From: Lichenostomus cassidix
Taxonomy: Eukaryota; Chordata; Aves; Passeriformes; Meliphagidae
NCBI GenBank assembly: GCA_008360975.2
Contig: CM039183.1
Span: 36,261,850-36,325,849, forward strand
Direction: 5' to 3'
Length of the DNA stretch: 64,000 nucleotides
Below the pieces are notes generated by a model. That model was not told the origin of the DNA. It saw nothing but the letters and a program-made list of their open reading frames with translations, and searched no databases. Each line of letters starts with the position of its first letter. Positions within the stretch are counted from its first letter, which is position 1. Shown piece by piece: positions 50,276 to 64,000 of this stretch. A program made the translations under genes and the position numbers.

Positions 50276-52230
50276 ACTCTTACAGCCTGTCCAACATTTG
50301 GGCTCCATCATGTATCTGCAGCATGGAACTGCAGTAAAAAAATGGACTATTTTAATCCCACAAAATGCATGTTAGGTAAAGGAAATCACTTTTAGTTAGA
50401 TGCATGGTTAACATAAAACCAAAACACATTAGAAGGATGTACAAGTAGCCATGAAAGAACTGAAGGTCTAATGAACAAAGTGATGAAAATTATGTGACCT
50501 GGTCCTAAAGCATTTCTGTTGTTGGATTATATTTTGATATGCTTAAATAATAGTTCAGAATGTTAATATAAATAAGTAGTGTGGGAAAGCTGAAAGACTA
50601 GGTAAAGGAGTTTCATTAAATACATTACAACAGGCTATTTTGTAGTGGCCAAATATCACTGCCAAAATAGCAAAAGAACTCCAAGATAAATTTTTTTTAA
50701 TTGTCTATATGTTTAGGCAATCCTGCTCTGAGGCTTTCTAAAAATAAAATTATAGCAGTTTTACTAAAAGAAATCTTTTCTTTCCTCCTACTATAAAGGC
50801 AAAAGAGGAAAAAAAAAAATTAAAACATCATAAAAGCTGAAGCTTAACATTACAAAGGAAACTCATATCATTAAATCCACGGTACTTCCGCGCTGAAGGA
50901 CTTCCTGACAGTGTTGGTCTGTCTTGGTGCTTGCTCCTTTCTCTCACAGCTGCCCTTTCTGTGGTGCCTTGGAAAGCACTGAGCCACTAGGACATACTGC
51001 CTCTAAAGGGTTTGGTGCTGCTCCTCCTCCACATAGGGACAGTTCCTCACTGCTGAGGAGCAAGACACTGAAAATACACACAGCAGATTGACCCTCAGTC
51101 CCACTTCACAGGCTCCTGCTTATTTAGTACTTTTGGTGAAGAACTCCCAAGAAAAACAATTTTCTGTGAATTTATTCCATAATTTAGAAAGGGAACCACG
51201 AAATCCTGGATATCCATAAAGACTGAATCCCAAATTTAATTTACCATTTTTGTTCCTTATTTATATTCTTTACTTTCTTTACTTAAAACAATTAAGCTAG
51301 GCTAGTTGGTTGCATAAACTAATATAAACCAGACTTTCAATAAATCCTATTTTTATTAAAATAGGGAAAAAAGAATAAACATTCCTAATGCCAGTGTCGT
51401 TACATATAAATCTTTTTTAAGAACTCTTTAGAAGGTAGAAAATATTACCAAAAATGAATTCTTCACTTTACCAAGTTTCATTTAGAATCTTCTGCGTGAG
51501 TACAAATTAAAATTCTGAAAAACTTTATTTTGCTTTGCCAGCAGCTGAATGTACTGTCAAAAGTCAATCATAACATCTCTGTTGAAAGTTTTGATTGGAA
51601 GACAAATAGACTCAGATTTAAATATTTATCTTTAACAGGGCCCATTTCTGTTGTACTGAATACTGCAAATGCTGAGCAATAGACATAGAAATGGCTACCA
51701 CTCTTTTGCTTCCTTCTGTGCTTAGGACAAAATGTTTTAATTTGTTTCTAGACTTGTTTAAATTAGTATGAGAAAAACAGATAGAAGGGAAATTGCTGGA
51801 AGCATTGCCTTAAGAAATTTGTATTGCATTTAATTCTGAAATGGTGCCACTTGATAGCTTCCTCTACAATTCTGTTTCATCACCTACCTCCTCTACAGAA
51901 TCTGCCTATTCAGACAGCTTAACCCATTTCCAGGTTTCATAAAGGATCCTTTGTATCTTTACAAAGGAATCCTCAGCTGACCTAAAACTTGGATTTCAGA
52001 GTCCACCTCAACCTTGGGGAGCATGGACCCTCATGAAACACATGGCATGGGCACACAAGGAATGGCCAAATGGACAAAAGTTGTCAAGAGCAAGGCTGGA
52101 GGAATGTCTGTGGTTTCATAAATGCTAAAATATTCCATGAAAGCTACTTTGTTCAAACCAATATAAAAATTACCCCTTCTTTCTTTTTGATCTGCCTGTT
52201 ACTAGCTTTATGCTTATCAGTAACTATTTT

Positions 52231-52419
52231 CTACCTATTTAGATGATCAAAGTGGAGCTCAAGAACACAAGTTTCATTTGCTTCCAAAATCTTATTAGGT
52301 GGAAGCACACAGGATCCTTCACAATAAACACCAGGAATTTTGTAATTCACAGGACATTGACAAAATTGCTGTGGGATGACTAAACAAAATAAAGTGACTA
52401 TTAAGAAACTTCTCAGCAT
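52231..52419 (-). other. Unassigned short frame with signal-peptide-like start
   Basis: A 62-codon minus-strand frame starts at ATG and opens MLRSFLIVTLFCLVIPQ, a good signal-peptide profile, followed by a cysteine-containing stretch with CPVNYKIPGVYCEGSC and an N-E-T sequon. The ATG is preceded by CCTTCCAG|TAG, which resembles an acceptor, and the frame ends at AATAG|GTAGAA, a weak donor. No family is recognised. Short hydrophobic starts arise by chance in T-rich DNA, so coding status is doubtful. Confidence 0.2.
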
Positions 52420-52999
52420 CTACTGGAAGGATAGTGCAATATCTGCATGCCATCAATGTTCTCTTAAAATCCAGTACAAAAATAATAATCACAGCAAGCA
52501 AGGAATATAAAGTATATTAATTAAATTTTAAAAAGTCACCAAAATAGCTAATTTTCAGTGTCTAGGAGACTTAAGAGAGAGTGCAACAGACCACCTGCTT
52601 CATGACAGAGCAAGAGGTGGTCAGCTAGCTATGCTTGATAAAAAGACTGTGTGTGTTAAGTAGATGCAGAACTGTTGCTAGCACCAGAAAATATTCCTCT
52701 GTGTGCCAGCTGGCTTGTGGCAAGATAAACTATACCTTGAGTTTACATATTTCAAAAATTCTTAACAATTGAAGGGAAGGTCTGCAGGGTGTGTTCACAC
52801 ACATGAGACCTCAGTGTTGTTATGAAAGGCAGAATCACCACAGTTTCCTAGGTAAACACTAATTAGTGACTGTCTGTTAGAGAATTCAAACATGACTGTA
52901 TGGTTAGAGAAAAGTCCATGAGAAAAAGCAGAGTGCCAGCTCTATGTGTTCAAAGGCACTTGCAGTTCCAGAGCTGAGTGCTTTGCATCTGTCGCTTCC

Positions 53000-55900
53000 C
53001 ACCTCCAGGGTGCACAAATGTTAAACTGGGTTTTTTTGTAAGTAATGAAAGTGAAAAAACCTGTACCTATTGCATACTAGTAGTAGGGGAAGGAAAAGGC
53101 AAAGATCCAAACACCTACTAAGCATAGCAGAATTGGCACAGGCAATGAGGAAATGCACAGACTCACATGAAAGAAAAGAAGCTTGTGTTTTGGTATATTT
53201 ACTGATGAAAATCATTAGAGTGTTTTCCAGTTTTAAAAAGCCTCCTTTTATATTTATATTAAGCAAGAATTTGCTAAAATTTTTCTGTGGTTAATGGTGC
53301 TTACTTGTTCTCATTAATCAAATTCAGTGTTTAAAACTGCCACAAGTCCCTACAACATTTTCCTAATGACTATCACTTTTTGACTATACATCCCACTGTT
53401 TTTCTGTAGCCTAAGTAACTGTCTTAAAATTCATCCCCCCTAGCAGATACAGAAACAACTTAAATGACAGAGCTCCAGGCTGAGAGAAGTGAGGTGGAAG
53501 GAAAACAGCGAAGTTGCTATCTTCTGCTGTTGACTGATAAAATCCTGAAATCATGCTTCAGTTGATTACAAAAATAGTGTATGAAAAATTCTAGTGGTTT
53601 TAAGCCAGATAATAACCCAGAAACTGAACACAGCACATTGTGGAATCCTAAGCAGCTCTAAAAACAGTGTGACACTTCCAAAAAACACATTTAGTCCAAC
53701 AGGCTGTCACCACACAGCTCTCTGTGAATGAGAGAGTACCACTAAACAATATCACTTTCTACTTATTGCTGTCACCCACAGTGAGCTGCAGATCCTACTA
53801 ATCTTACTAACCAGAAAATGCATCTCTCTAATATTAACATAGACACACACTTAAATATTTCCAAAGCAAATTGACAATGAGCAGAAAATGTGCACAAGTG
53901 AATGGGAATGTGCATGCACAAAGGAAAGCATCAGCCAAAGGACATCTGTGAACATGCAATCACATGTTGCTCTAGAAGAGTCACGTTGACAGCGTGTCTA
54001 ACTTCACATTTGTAGGACTCCCACAAATGTTCTTCTAAGCATTTTTTTGACTATGTATGCATTCATATTCTGATTTCACACTGAACAACCTATGGGGACA
54101 GCAAGGTGCATTTCACAGTTGTTCTTAGATCCCAAAATGCATGTACCTGAGACAAATAGAAAAGACTTTTGTGTTAGTCAGCCAAAGTTTCTTCAGTTCA
54201 TTACTTGCTTGTATTACTAGTGACATCCAGCTCTCTGCTTAGAAACCTGGCAGTCAAGACATAGTAGATACTTGTGAGGAGTTGGTGGAAAATGGGAGGT
54301 TTGCCATCAGAGAGGAGTTTATGCAACCTTTCTGAAGTTGCTAACACAAGAATCCTGCAGCTACATCTTCTAATCAGGAGTTTTCCACAAGGAAGTCTAA
54401 ACTGAGTTATATTCTGCTTAAAACAGCCTCAAGAAAAGCTCTCATATACTGAGAAGGTGAAGACAGCACCTTTAAACAGCAATAATTTATTTAATTTATG
54501 TGTATTTAATTCTAAATAATAGAGCAAGAATCTGTTCAGCAGTCCTGGAGTAGAGCTGTAGGAGTGGTTTCTCCTGTTGGAAATGCCTCCACAAAGAATA
54601 TTTTGAAATGTAGCTTTTTTCTGCCCCTGTTTCTGAACTGGAAGAATGCCCTAGGGAATTTATGTTGAGGAAGAATAAATTTATTTGCCATGCTGGCTGC
54701 TGGAGCAGCTGTGTCCTAGGCCTCAGAAAACTGAACACGTTCTTGAATGTTGATGATTGCAGACAGATATTTTTTTCCATATCTTTGAAAAGCAATGCCA
54801 GATGTTAAGCAGTGAATTATCATAATATGTGACACCTAATAGATATCACAGGAAAAAGAATTCTAATGAGTGACTTAGGGGTTTATGGTATACATTTCCT
54901 GGGAGGAACTAGGAGAACTCCATTTGTTGTGGCACTGTATTGAGTAAGATTCAAAATATCAGTGCCACAAAAGTGGAATTATTCCGTTTAGCACTAACGA
55001 CTCTGCCTAGCCTCTCTGGTGGCCCTAAGTATACATTCAATAAAATAATTAAAACATTTTAAACAAAAACAATTTGAAAATCCATTAAAGTGATAATAAG
55101 CATCCAGTCTAGATCAAGCATATTTCTGCAGTTTTCAGGCAATATTAGCAATATTTTTGCTCGTATTTCATATGATCTGCTATTTCTGAAATCAGACACC
55201 TTGAAGACTTTGTATATATCTTTGAGATAATTCTTAGCTAAGTTCTCCAGTTTCATGCATCTTTTTCCAAGTATTAATGTCTGAAGTTCTCAACAACCTT
55301 CCACTGCACCAGGGAAGCTGACCAGCTCAAAAGCACCTTTGCAAAACAAGTGGTCCTGATGGACAATGGACAATGATCTAGCAATGTGCCCTTGTGGCAA
55401 AGAACAGATTGCAGACAATCCTTGGAGATACAGCCCAAGCAGACATGGTCCTAGGCAGCTGCAAGTTTTGGGAACTAAATTTGCTTTCCACTGAGCTCCT
55501 GCAGAAAGAGAATGACACCTGCAATACTAAAATTTACACTTGCAGTTATTATTTGGGACAGGCTCTTTAGTTGTTTCTTTGTTTGTTTGAAAGACATCAC
55601 TGGATACAGGAATACTAAACGAATATGAGTTCGAGTGTGGTTTCAATATTATACAATGGATTTCATTGCACAACAGAGAATTTTAGGACTGTAAACTAAA
55701 GTGATGAGAGTCTCTAGTAGCTGGCCTGAGCTGGAAATCTCTGAGACTGACATCCATGGATTCTACAGCTCATCAGAGCCTTGCATAGGGATCCATCAGG
55801 ATATTACTTCAGATGTAGCAAAAGGTCAAAGAACAAAATATATTTAAAGCACAATGGTTAGAATTCAAACCCCACCATTTAACAGGAAACTACATGTTGT

Positions 55901-58900
55901 CAGGCAGTTTCCTAAGTGTTCAGAAAGATGCAGAAATGTACCACTGGAAAACATAACATCCCCCTTCTCTAATAAATTCTCTCTACTCCACAACATTGCC
56001 TGCATTTTCTGAAGATCTTTGTCCCAAGTTAAGCAGATCTATATTAATAAACACAGTTAGTAACCTTTATGTGCTGTGTGACAAATTCTATTGTGGTTTA
56101 GAAACCCTCAGGAGTTGATGACATTCATCAAAATATATCCCAGTGGTCTCATACATTTTTCTCAAGCAGTTTTCCTAAAAGATGAAAGCAGCATTTACAG
56201 AGCTTACAGTCACGGAGAAGCAGCAAAAGGATTTAAGAAATTAATAGTTCTGGCAACACTGAACTAATATGAACACTATCGCCTTACTTTCCTGAAGACC
56301 AGGCCCTAATTATGAATAATGCCATAGTTATTGATCCATGAGAACTTCTGTTATAAACATAATTTTCAGAGGTGATATAAAAACAGGCTCTTTTCCTGAG
56401 CCTTAGACATCTCAGCTCAAATGCCAAGATTTTATTAAACCCTCTGCCTGCACAGGTAAAAACTAAATGCTTCCCTGCAATTAAAGAAGCTTTTAAGTCA
56501 TAAACCCTTTCTTTTCCTATTCCACTTTAAAGAAATATTTTATTCAGAATAAACAGAGAGGAGGATTAAAACACATATTTTTTAAAGGTATGGCATAATA
56601 CTTCAAAATTTGAGACTATTTCTCTGAAGTACTTGATTAATATACCTCACCCTTGACTTGGAGATTTAAAGGCTTCCTTACGTTCCTTTATTATCACTCT
56701 GTTATAATAATGCAGTAGTTAAAATATGTACCTTGGAAAAGCCTTAAAATGTGCATTTTATAAAAGACACAATCTTCACTTGAGCAGTTTAACTCAAAAG
56801 GCTGAATACAGTGATGGCTGGTCACAGCAGAAAATACTCCCATGTGAAAGGATGGATAAAATATACCAGATGCAGTCCACAGAGATGTTTAATATATGAA
56901 CAGACCTCTCTAAGTACATATTTAGACAAATGATCAGAGTATGGCCTTGTGGGTAAATAATATTTAATTATAAACACTCTGAGGGGATCATACCATTCCT
57001 TACATTCTGCCCTCCATGTTAAATACACGGAGCAAACGCACTTGTCAGGAGAATCCTGGTGGCAGTCAGAACTTTCCCCTCTGTGTATTTGTCTCTGTGC
57101 AGTGTCTTTATTTGAAAACCTTCATTAAAGAAATGAGATCAATGCTGTGTCATGACAATGACAAAGGAGCATGAATTATTTTGGATTCCTGGTTTTCAAG
57201 AACTGAATTGAATTGCTGTGGTTAAGAATAAAATAAACATTGCTAGAATATATTATATGTTACAATACAACAAGCTAGAAGCAATAGTTTCAGAAAATAG
57301 ATGTGACACTGCAGTTTAAACTAAAGACTTAAATCAAGACTATGCACTTGACTTGATATGCTACAGCTACTTTACAGGCCTAAGATACAAGGCAGGGTTT
57401 TTTCAGACAAGTGAATTTTGCAAGTTGTCTTATTTCAGCAAAGAGACAGTAAAATACTTTCGTAAGCAATAAACTGAGTTATTTTGAAGTAAAATCAGTG
57501 TTATACTGATGCCTTTTGTCCAAACTCACCAACATAAAACATCAAACTATTTTTTTGCTAGTAACTTCATTCTCTATTAAAAAATACTCAATTTTTTCTT
57601 CTATATAAAATCTTAAAGTATTTATCAATTTATTTATCTACAGTTTTTACTTTTGTAAGACAGATTCAAAGAGACTATCCTACTTTCTAAACACTCTACT
57701 CTGCTTTTCATAGAAGAGTTAAGATTATCTTTGGAAATCCAGCTGGGTGAACAGGAAAACTAAGTTAGCAGTAGCCATGCACAAACCTAATAGGATTTTC
57801 CAAAATAGCTCCTGAGCAAAGAGTTGTCATCCTGCCACTGCTTCTATTTTCTTGTACCCAGAAGTTTGAAGTGACTTCAACCAACTGTAAGATACTGACT
57901 GCTTTTTTTAGGTCAATGTTTTTACCAACAGCTGCTCCACTGTAAAACTTCTCATTTACCAGGAAGTACAAGGGGAAAAATTACAGTAACGAAGGTGAGA
58001 ATGACACTCTGGTACCTGAGAGCAGTTAAATGCAAAGGCAAAGAACCCAGCAGTGTCCCAGAGAAAGCAAATGATTTAACCGCATGACTGCCTACCTCAT
58101 TACACGGAGAAATATAGTCTTGCAAGTTTTGCCTTCATCCTGTGCTGCATGGAATAGCAAATCCCAGCATTTCATAGAACAGCTGTTACAGTGAATTTAT
58201 GAAGTATATACTCTTCATCTTCCTCTGTACCTTCCCTCTTTTTTTTCCCCTAGATCAAGCATCAGCAAAACAGGCATGACTGAATCTGTTTCCTACCTTT
58301 TCCATCACTTATTTATGTATGTCTGCTCTGGGGCTATACAAGATGGTGGGAGATGTGGGAAACATTTTGCACATCACTGTTGCAAGATAGTACTAGTATA
58401 AATGGCACTGATACAGCAAAGTATCTTCCCACAGGCACTAATTAAAAAGCAATAAGCTCACTTGAAAACATTTGCTTCCATTTTTTCCTCCAGTACTCTA
58501 TGCGCTGAAGTTTTTCTCCTTTCCTCCCTGACTACAACTACACATTAAAACCTGAGACAAATAAAAGTAGAAGATAATTTTTTTTTAAAAAAAACATAAT
58601 CAAAATCTCCCTTGTTACTCTCCTGAGCATGGTTTTGTATAATGTGTTACAGCTAAAATTTTCTGACTAGACAGTCTTATTTTTAGAAATCTGGCTTTGA
58701 AAGAGCTGCTTATTAACAGAAGCCTTGGTTCTGAAAACAGGCTTCTGACTTGACTGTCAGTTTGTTTGTGATGAAATATCAATATTTTGTATATTTTCTG
58801 CAAATGTTAGCTTTTTAACAGTTACCTCATACCCATCACTATAAAGGATAAATAGTATAATGTGCAAAAATTGTATATTCCTGTGTGAGCATATAAAGTT

Positions 58901-61900
58901 AGCCAGATTATATTCTGACAGCAGATCAAAAACAAAATCAGTGCAAGTAAATGAAGATGGTCCATTTTGCCTGTAAATAAAATGCAGACAGATAACAGAG
59001 CAAAAATTGGGAACAAATGAGGCCTCAGAAGTGACCAATGGGGAAAGAAAGGAATGGGAGAAGGAAAGGAGAAGTGAAGGCATTTCACTTTTATTTAAGC
59101 CTGGCAACAGCTATCCCTTTACTTCCTGCAATTCAAAATTGTCCTTTGTCTCTTTGCTTGCACACCTGGTCACTATATAAAGACATCAATTACAGAAATG
59201 TCAGTAAAATTTTTCAGTGCCTAAATATGGAGCAAACCAGGTTTTAATACTGAGGAACCAAGGACAAACTCCTTGCTTTTCTGCTGAAGGAGGTAGATGA
59301 AGAGTTTAAGCCTGAGGACTGAGTCATAACCTGTAACTCTACTTCCTACAAGTCTGTAAGACTCCTTGGTCTCCATCTCTCTGAGATAATGTAACTGAAT
59401 TCAATAAAGTGCATTTAATTAATTTATTAACTTTTAATTGAGACTTTAAACAGGAAAGAACTGCCTCCTCATCCTGTGTAATAAAATGCTGATGTTCCTA
59501 CTCTGCTTTTCATAAAAAAGAGGTTTTATTCCTACAATAGACCTGTAGACATAAGAACATCAGACCTTTAAAAGGGCAATGTTAGGTACTGGAAGAAGTT
59601 TAGACAGGGCAAACTGGACTTCAACAGGGACTATAAACAAACCAAAGAAGTGGAGCCAGCTGGCCACTACTGAGTTCCTCACCTGTTGTCTATGGGGTCC
59701 AAGTTAGTAGGTTTAAAGCCCACTTCAGTTTATTTACAGGTCTACACTCAATCTACTACAGTCTGAAATGAAGAAGTGTATGGAGTCTGGTTAAGATTTC
59801 TCTCCCTCATCCCACAATGGATGTCAATATTTGAATTTATGTCTTTCCCTCCCCATCTATACTTCTTATATTCACAACCAGAGTAGAAATATTTTCCTTT
59901 AGAAGGAAAAATACTGTGCAAATTAAAAGACTATGTAAAATGCCTATCAAGAATTTCCCTTTTATCTCAGAGAAAGAAAAAATAATCTTCTTGGATAAAT
60001 ATGTAGATTCTCCCCTTAAGTTCCTAAATCATGAACAGGGGACATAAAAGTTCCTGGTGGGTTGAAGAGCAGAAGTGGTAATACAGAAAGAACAGAAGTA
60101 ACTTTGGCATTATGGCATCTTATCTGTTGAAGGAATCCACATGTTCTGAAAATGTTATGCTTGGTCTTGGGGCAGGAGGAGAGAAATGAAAACAATTACA
60201 ATACCATTAACAGATGTACTTTACATTGGGATTTACAGCATCTTTAGAAAGTGTTTAACAGCTGACCCTTCATCATCAAGAGTCACAGGGGTTAGGAAGC
60301 TCTGCTGCTAACCACCAATACAAGATGAAGTTCTGCTCTGTTCTACAATTCATGAGGACCACCCCACTGGCAAACAACAGGATAGAAAATTAAAATGAAT
60401 CCCCAAATTCAAGCACAGACAGGTGGTGACAGGAATCTAAATCTAGGAAGTTAAATTACCATTTTTGTAAATCTCTTGACATAGTTAATGACAGATATAC
60501 TTTTCTCACAAGAGGAATTTTCGATTTCATCCTTGCTACTGACATCTGAACTGAAAACACTTGTGTATCAAACAGGTCAATTTAACAAATGGGATTTGCT
60601 CTTTAACCCATCCACATAGGATTTCATATTACAGCTGTCCCACAAGTAGTATCTGTAGTTTGTGTCTTTGACATGGTGCTGAACAACTGCTGCAGCAAGT
60701 ACTGTTGTTTTCTAAACACTATTACAAAGGTAGAAAATCATGATGGAAAGTTTCTACCACAATGCAAAGGCAGGAAATGTTTACTTCAGCCATAAAAATT
60801 TTCAAAGGTGATGAAAAGGAGCATGAAACTTTTGAAGATTAATTTTTCACAGAGAATTAATTTTCCTTTCACTTTTATGGGTGAGGGCTAAGTATAACTT
60901 CACTCAAGTCAGTGAAGTATTTTAGATCTAAAAGTTTTACTGTAATGTAAAACAGGTCTAAGTGACAGAGAATAAACCACCTGATTTTATGAACTTTCAG
61001 TCTATAGATACCTGTGCTTGGTTACTAAACACTAGAAAGAATGTATTACTCTAATATTTTTACAGTATGTAGTTAAGTGACCATGAAGGAATGCTGTATA
61101 TGGATGAATACATAATAAGACACTGTCTACAATAACACTTTGATTGTCAAACCATGAATAGGCATAATAGAATGCAAAATTAAATAGAGAACTATATTTT
61201 TGTTTCTTATACAATGCCCCTGTCAATAGATTGTGAGTCTCTGAGTATCAGTGTCAGCCCAGCATCACACACAGAGGGGCCAGGGGAGAGCCTCAGCCAG
61301 TGGGACTTCCTGCAGACAAAATTGCACTGCATGGATCTTGTTTACTTGATTTTACACTATACTGAAACTGTAAAATAACATCATTGAAGCCAAGTAAAGT
61401 GCTGTTTAAAAATTCAATTTACTTATCAGTTGCTGTTTGTCCAAAAGAGACCAAGTATTCTCTCCACTTATTCCCAAACTGAGATTTTATTCCGATGCAG
61501 ACATGCTGCTGGTGGTGACAAATGGAGAGGCCTCTTCCCTCATGATTCCCATTTGAAAGGTATTTTACACACACACAAAACTATGTTCCCCCTGTCCTCT
61601 CTTGAAAGGTCCTCATCTGTATCTGCATTATCCCCCCTCTCTTGAGTCTTGTTTGCAAAGTGACATCAGGAGGACAACCAAGGAGTTGCTACAGTCATGA
61701 CCTTCTTCCTTTCATACAGAGACCTATTGCCAGTAAATTTATCAAAATATTAGCAGTATAGTTGAAGATGACATAAGGCTGTGATGGACCACAAAATAAC
61801 TTCTATTTTCAGCTATGGTCTTCCAATTTTTGTATAAATATGAGATACCTTGTTAATAGGTAATCTTACATCTAGGTTTATAGGTGTGTTACATTGTGCT

Positions 61901-64000
61901 GAGCTTTAGCCCCGTATGTAGTAAGCAGAAAAAGCCTTGTCATTTCATCTCAAATATAAAGGTATACTTTGAGATTTCACTCCATGTATTTCAAGAAAAA
62001 AGATATTAACTGAGGAAAATACCAATAAACAGATATAGATTCCATAACATATCAAAGCTATTGACAATATAATGTATTAAATATTGCATAACAGCAAGAA
62101 TTAATAAAAAAAATACTTTCCTTTTGCCACTTTAGTTTACTATATTTTGTTTTCAGGAGGCTAACTAGGGTATTTACATCATTCCACTAGATTTTGCAAC
62201 CATATGGTCAAACTGAGAACACAGTGACTAAGTGGTAGACTTCCAGCCTCAACAATCTGCATTTGAAAAGGAGCAGATCCATATGTTTTTCTCCTTCTCT
62301 TTCTATCGCTCTCTTTTCTTTTTCTTCTTTTTTGGTGTGTCCTGTACCAGTTGCTTCAAAACTTGTCCTTTTATTGTGTAGGGCATAGGATTTACAGGAG
62401 CACTTTGTACTCTGAGACAGTTTAAATTCCTGACAATACAGGAAGTTTATGTTTGCTCATTAAAATGAGCCTTTCCAAGAAGTTATGCTACTGCCTTAGG
62501 TTCTACCAGCAGCTTTTGGATTTATGTATAATTGGAGAACATTTACGTATAATTAAAGCACATACAGACAGGTATGTCTATTGCAAACTGTTTTTCTAAG
62601 TGGGATGCATCTATTTACTGTAAACTAGTGCCAAGATTGTTGCAGCTTAATTCCTTACAGGTCTGCTTTCTGAAATTGCTAGCTACACATTGCTGAGAGA
62701 CATTAAAAATCAGTATTAATGGCATGAAGGTTTTTGATATTTTCTTTATCATTGACCTCTATGTCACTTAAAATACTGGCTTAGACCAGATTCTGGACTA
62801 GCTGTTTTCAGGTGAAATCTTCTTTCTTCAGTCAAAAGAATAATAAACAAAGGACCTAGCATTTTATGCATTTAGTAATTTTGTACATACTCCATACATA
62901 TGTGCTTTGCACAGAAAATCCTCGCTGCAAGATAAAAATACCAAAGGACAGGTGAGGCTGCTCATGCAATATGCTCTAATAAATGAAGTGCATCACTCCT
63001 AATATGCTTGACCACATACAGTTTTAATCAGTACTTTACTATTTAGAGGTGGATCTTTAAAAAAGAGGGAAAATATTCAGTTATATTTATTCTCACTTGA
63101 GTATTGTTTATGGGTCTCACATAACCTTATTACTGTAAAGGGAGTAAAATCAGGCACGGATTTGGCTCACTAGCCACAGTAGCCCCTCTTTTTTGAGAGA
63201 AGCCCCCAATTCAATTTCTCGCTGGAATGGATTTTTGACAAATAAGGATAATCCTTCATTTAGTGTTTACACACTTGGTTACCTCTTAGCATTCCTGACT
63301 GTCATATCAAGTTTTAAAATTTTATTGAAAATTGCCAGAATTCATTTATGCATTCGTTGGTTTTATTATAGTTATGGACGAGCTGGCATTCAACAAATTT
63401 TGCATTAGGAAGTAATAGTCATGATTTTATCAGAATGTAACAGGACCCATACCAAATTTTGCTTCATTTTCTTGTGACATGCTACTGTCCATGCATATCC
63501 AACATATGCAGGCAGCACAAAATGACTATTTGTACTGGCAAAAAGTAAACTATTTTCACTTTCCCACCTTCTTTCTCCCCTTGTCACCTAAGACAGACAA
63601 AAACCACTCAGGCCCCTAATTTATTTTATCAGAGAATACAGGGCAAAATGGATTGTATCTAATCATGCGGCCCCCCTGAGGATACAGGAAGATCTTGCTC
63701 ACCCCACAAAGTTAAGTTTCAAGTATATCAGTTATATCCCAAATAAGAAAGCTACAAAGTGCCAATTCTCTTCAATGGAATATACAAATTGAAACATGCT
63801 AGAAAGAAGTAAAAGCAGAAGAGACACATAGGAGTCAAACTGAAGAAAACTTTTTCCAGCAGAGTCCTAATATTAAAAAAAAATGACAAAAAAAAGTAGA
63901 GTTACAAGAACTTTATCTAACAATTTCATTCTAATTGAAGTAAATAAAGCCTATGAATTCCATTTTCCTCTTTAAATTACTGTTTTGCCAAAATGCCAAA
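53000..64000. other. Unique intronic DNA, no gene seen
   Basis: This is 11 kb at the right edge with a possible CR1 scrap at 55340-55400 and short A, T or CT runs (for example 62277-62345). No exon of PRKN or another gene was recognised. Confidence 0.6.
55340..55400 (+). mobile_element. Possible short CR1 fragment
   Basis: The stretch 'agcaatgtgcccttgtggca' and its surroundings resemble the CR1 segment that in better copies reads as 'agcagtgtgcccaggtggcc'. It is only about 60 bases, so the assignment is weak. Confidence 0.35.

Larger units (their letters stand above)
7442..64000 (-). other. PRKN: PRKN intron 4, part
   Basis: This is more than 56 kb of intron upstream of exon 5. I looked for exon 4 (the 122-base exon coding for the start of RING0, with its YVYCKGPC-type core) in reverse complement and did not see it, so it should lie beyond the right edge. 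PRKN is known for very large introns in vertebrates, so this size is expected. The content is AT-rich unique DNA with scattered CR1 remnants, one solo LTR, simple repeats and small palindromes, each listed separately. Confidence 0.75.

Noticed and set aside
1..64000. CRISPR arrays, tRNA or rRNA genes, bacterial operons
   Set aside because: No regularly spaced repeats, no cloverleaf sequence recognised and no prokaryotic gene structure. This is vertebrate intronic DNA.
7442..64000. PRKN exon 4 within the window
   Set aside because: I searched by eye for the reverse complement of the YVYCKGPC and CSTC-type coding core and did not find it. A short exon could still be missed without a computed search.

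Overview
This is AT-rich vertebrate nuclear DNA that is almost entirely intronic, most likely from a bird and possibly a passerine. The evidence for a bird is several decayed CR1 LINE fragments ending in the avian-type 3' tail (for example 'aggtcttttccaacct' and 'aggtcccttccaaccc'). There is also a solo LTR of the avian ERVL type, which starts TGTCCTGGTTT and ends AAACCAGGACA. No bacterial-style gene organisation is present, and the many short open frames are what AT-rich non-coding DNA gives by chance.

One gene is recognisable with confidence. An 84-base exon on the minus strand at 7358-7441 encodes the 28 residues that match exon 5 of PRKN (parkin, the RBR E3 ubiquitin ligase of mitophagy). 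It has an AG acceptor and a GTAAGA donor, and both flanks are phase 0. The window is therefore read from right to left for PRKN: 7442-64000 is part of intron 4 (more than 56.5 kb) and 1-7357 is part of intron 5 (more than 7.3 kb). I looked for exon 4 to the right and exon 6 to the left and did not see them.

Layout: 1-7357 is intron 5 and holds an ancient CR1/L3-like fragment (about 300-620), a longer decayed CR1 with reverse-transcriptase remnants (about 1050-2222), a CR1 tail (4140-4238) and a perfect 13-1-13 palindrome (5074-5100). The exon follows. Intron 4 then carries CR1 fragments at about 13585-13993 (plus), 17726-18165 (minus), 31345-31600 (minus) and possibly 55340-55400. It also holds a 345-base pyrimidine-rich block (31641-31985), a 532-base solo ERVL-type LTR (42531-43062), A/C-rich simple repeats (20549, 37800, 44485), an 8-base tandem repeat (48355), a local duplication cluster (50167-50275) and a 27-base palindrome (30033-30059).

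I did not find a previously undescribed system that I can defend. The most curious leftovers in intron 4 are two minus-strand open frames, a signal-peptide-like one at 52231-52419 and a long one ending beside an AATAAA at 47758-48195. There are also several plus-strand exon-like segments with good splice-site consensus (22998-23039, 43155-43190, 15844-16138, 39276-39548, 25944-26294). None matches a family I recognise, and chance explains them until homology or RNA data say otherwise.
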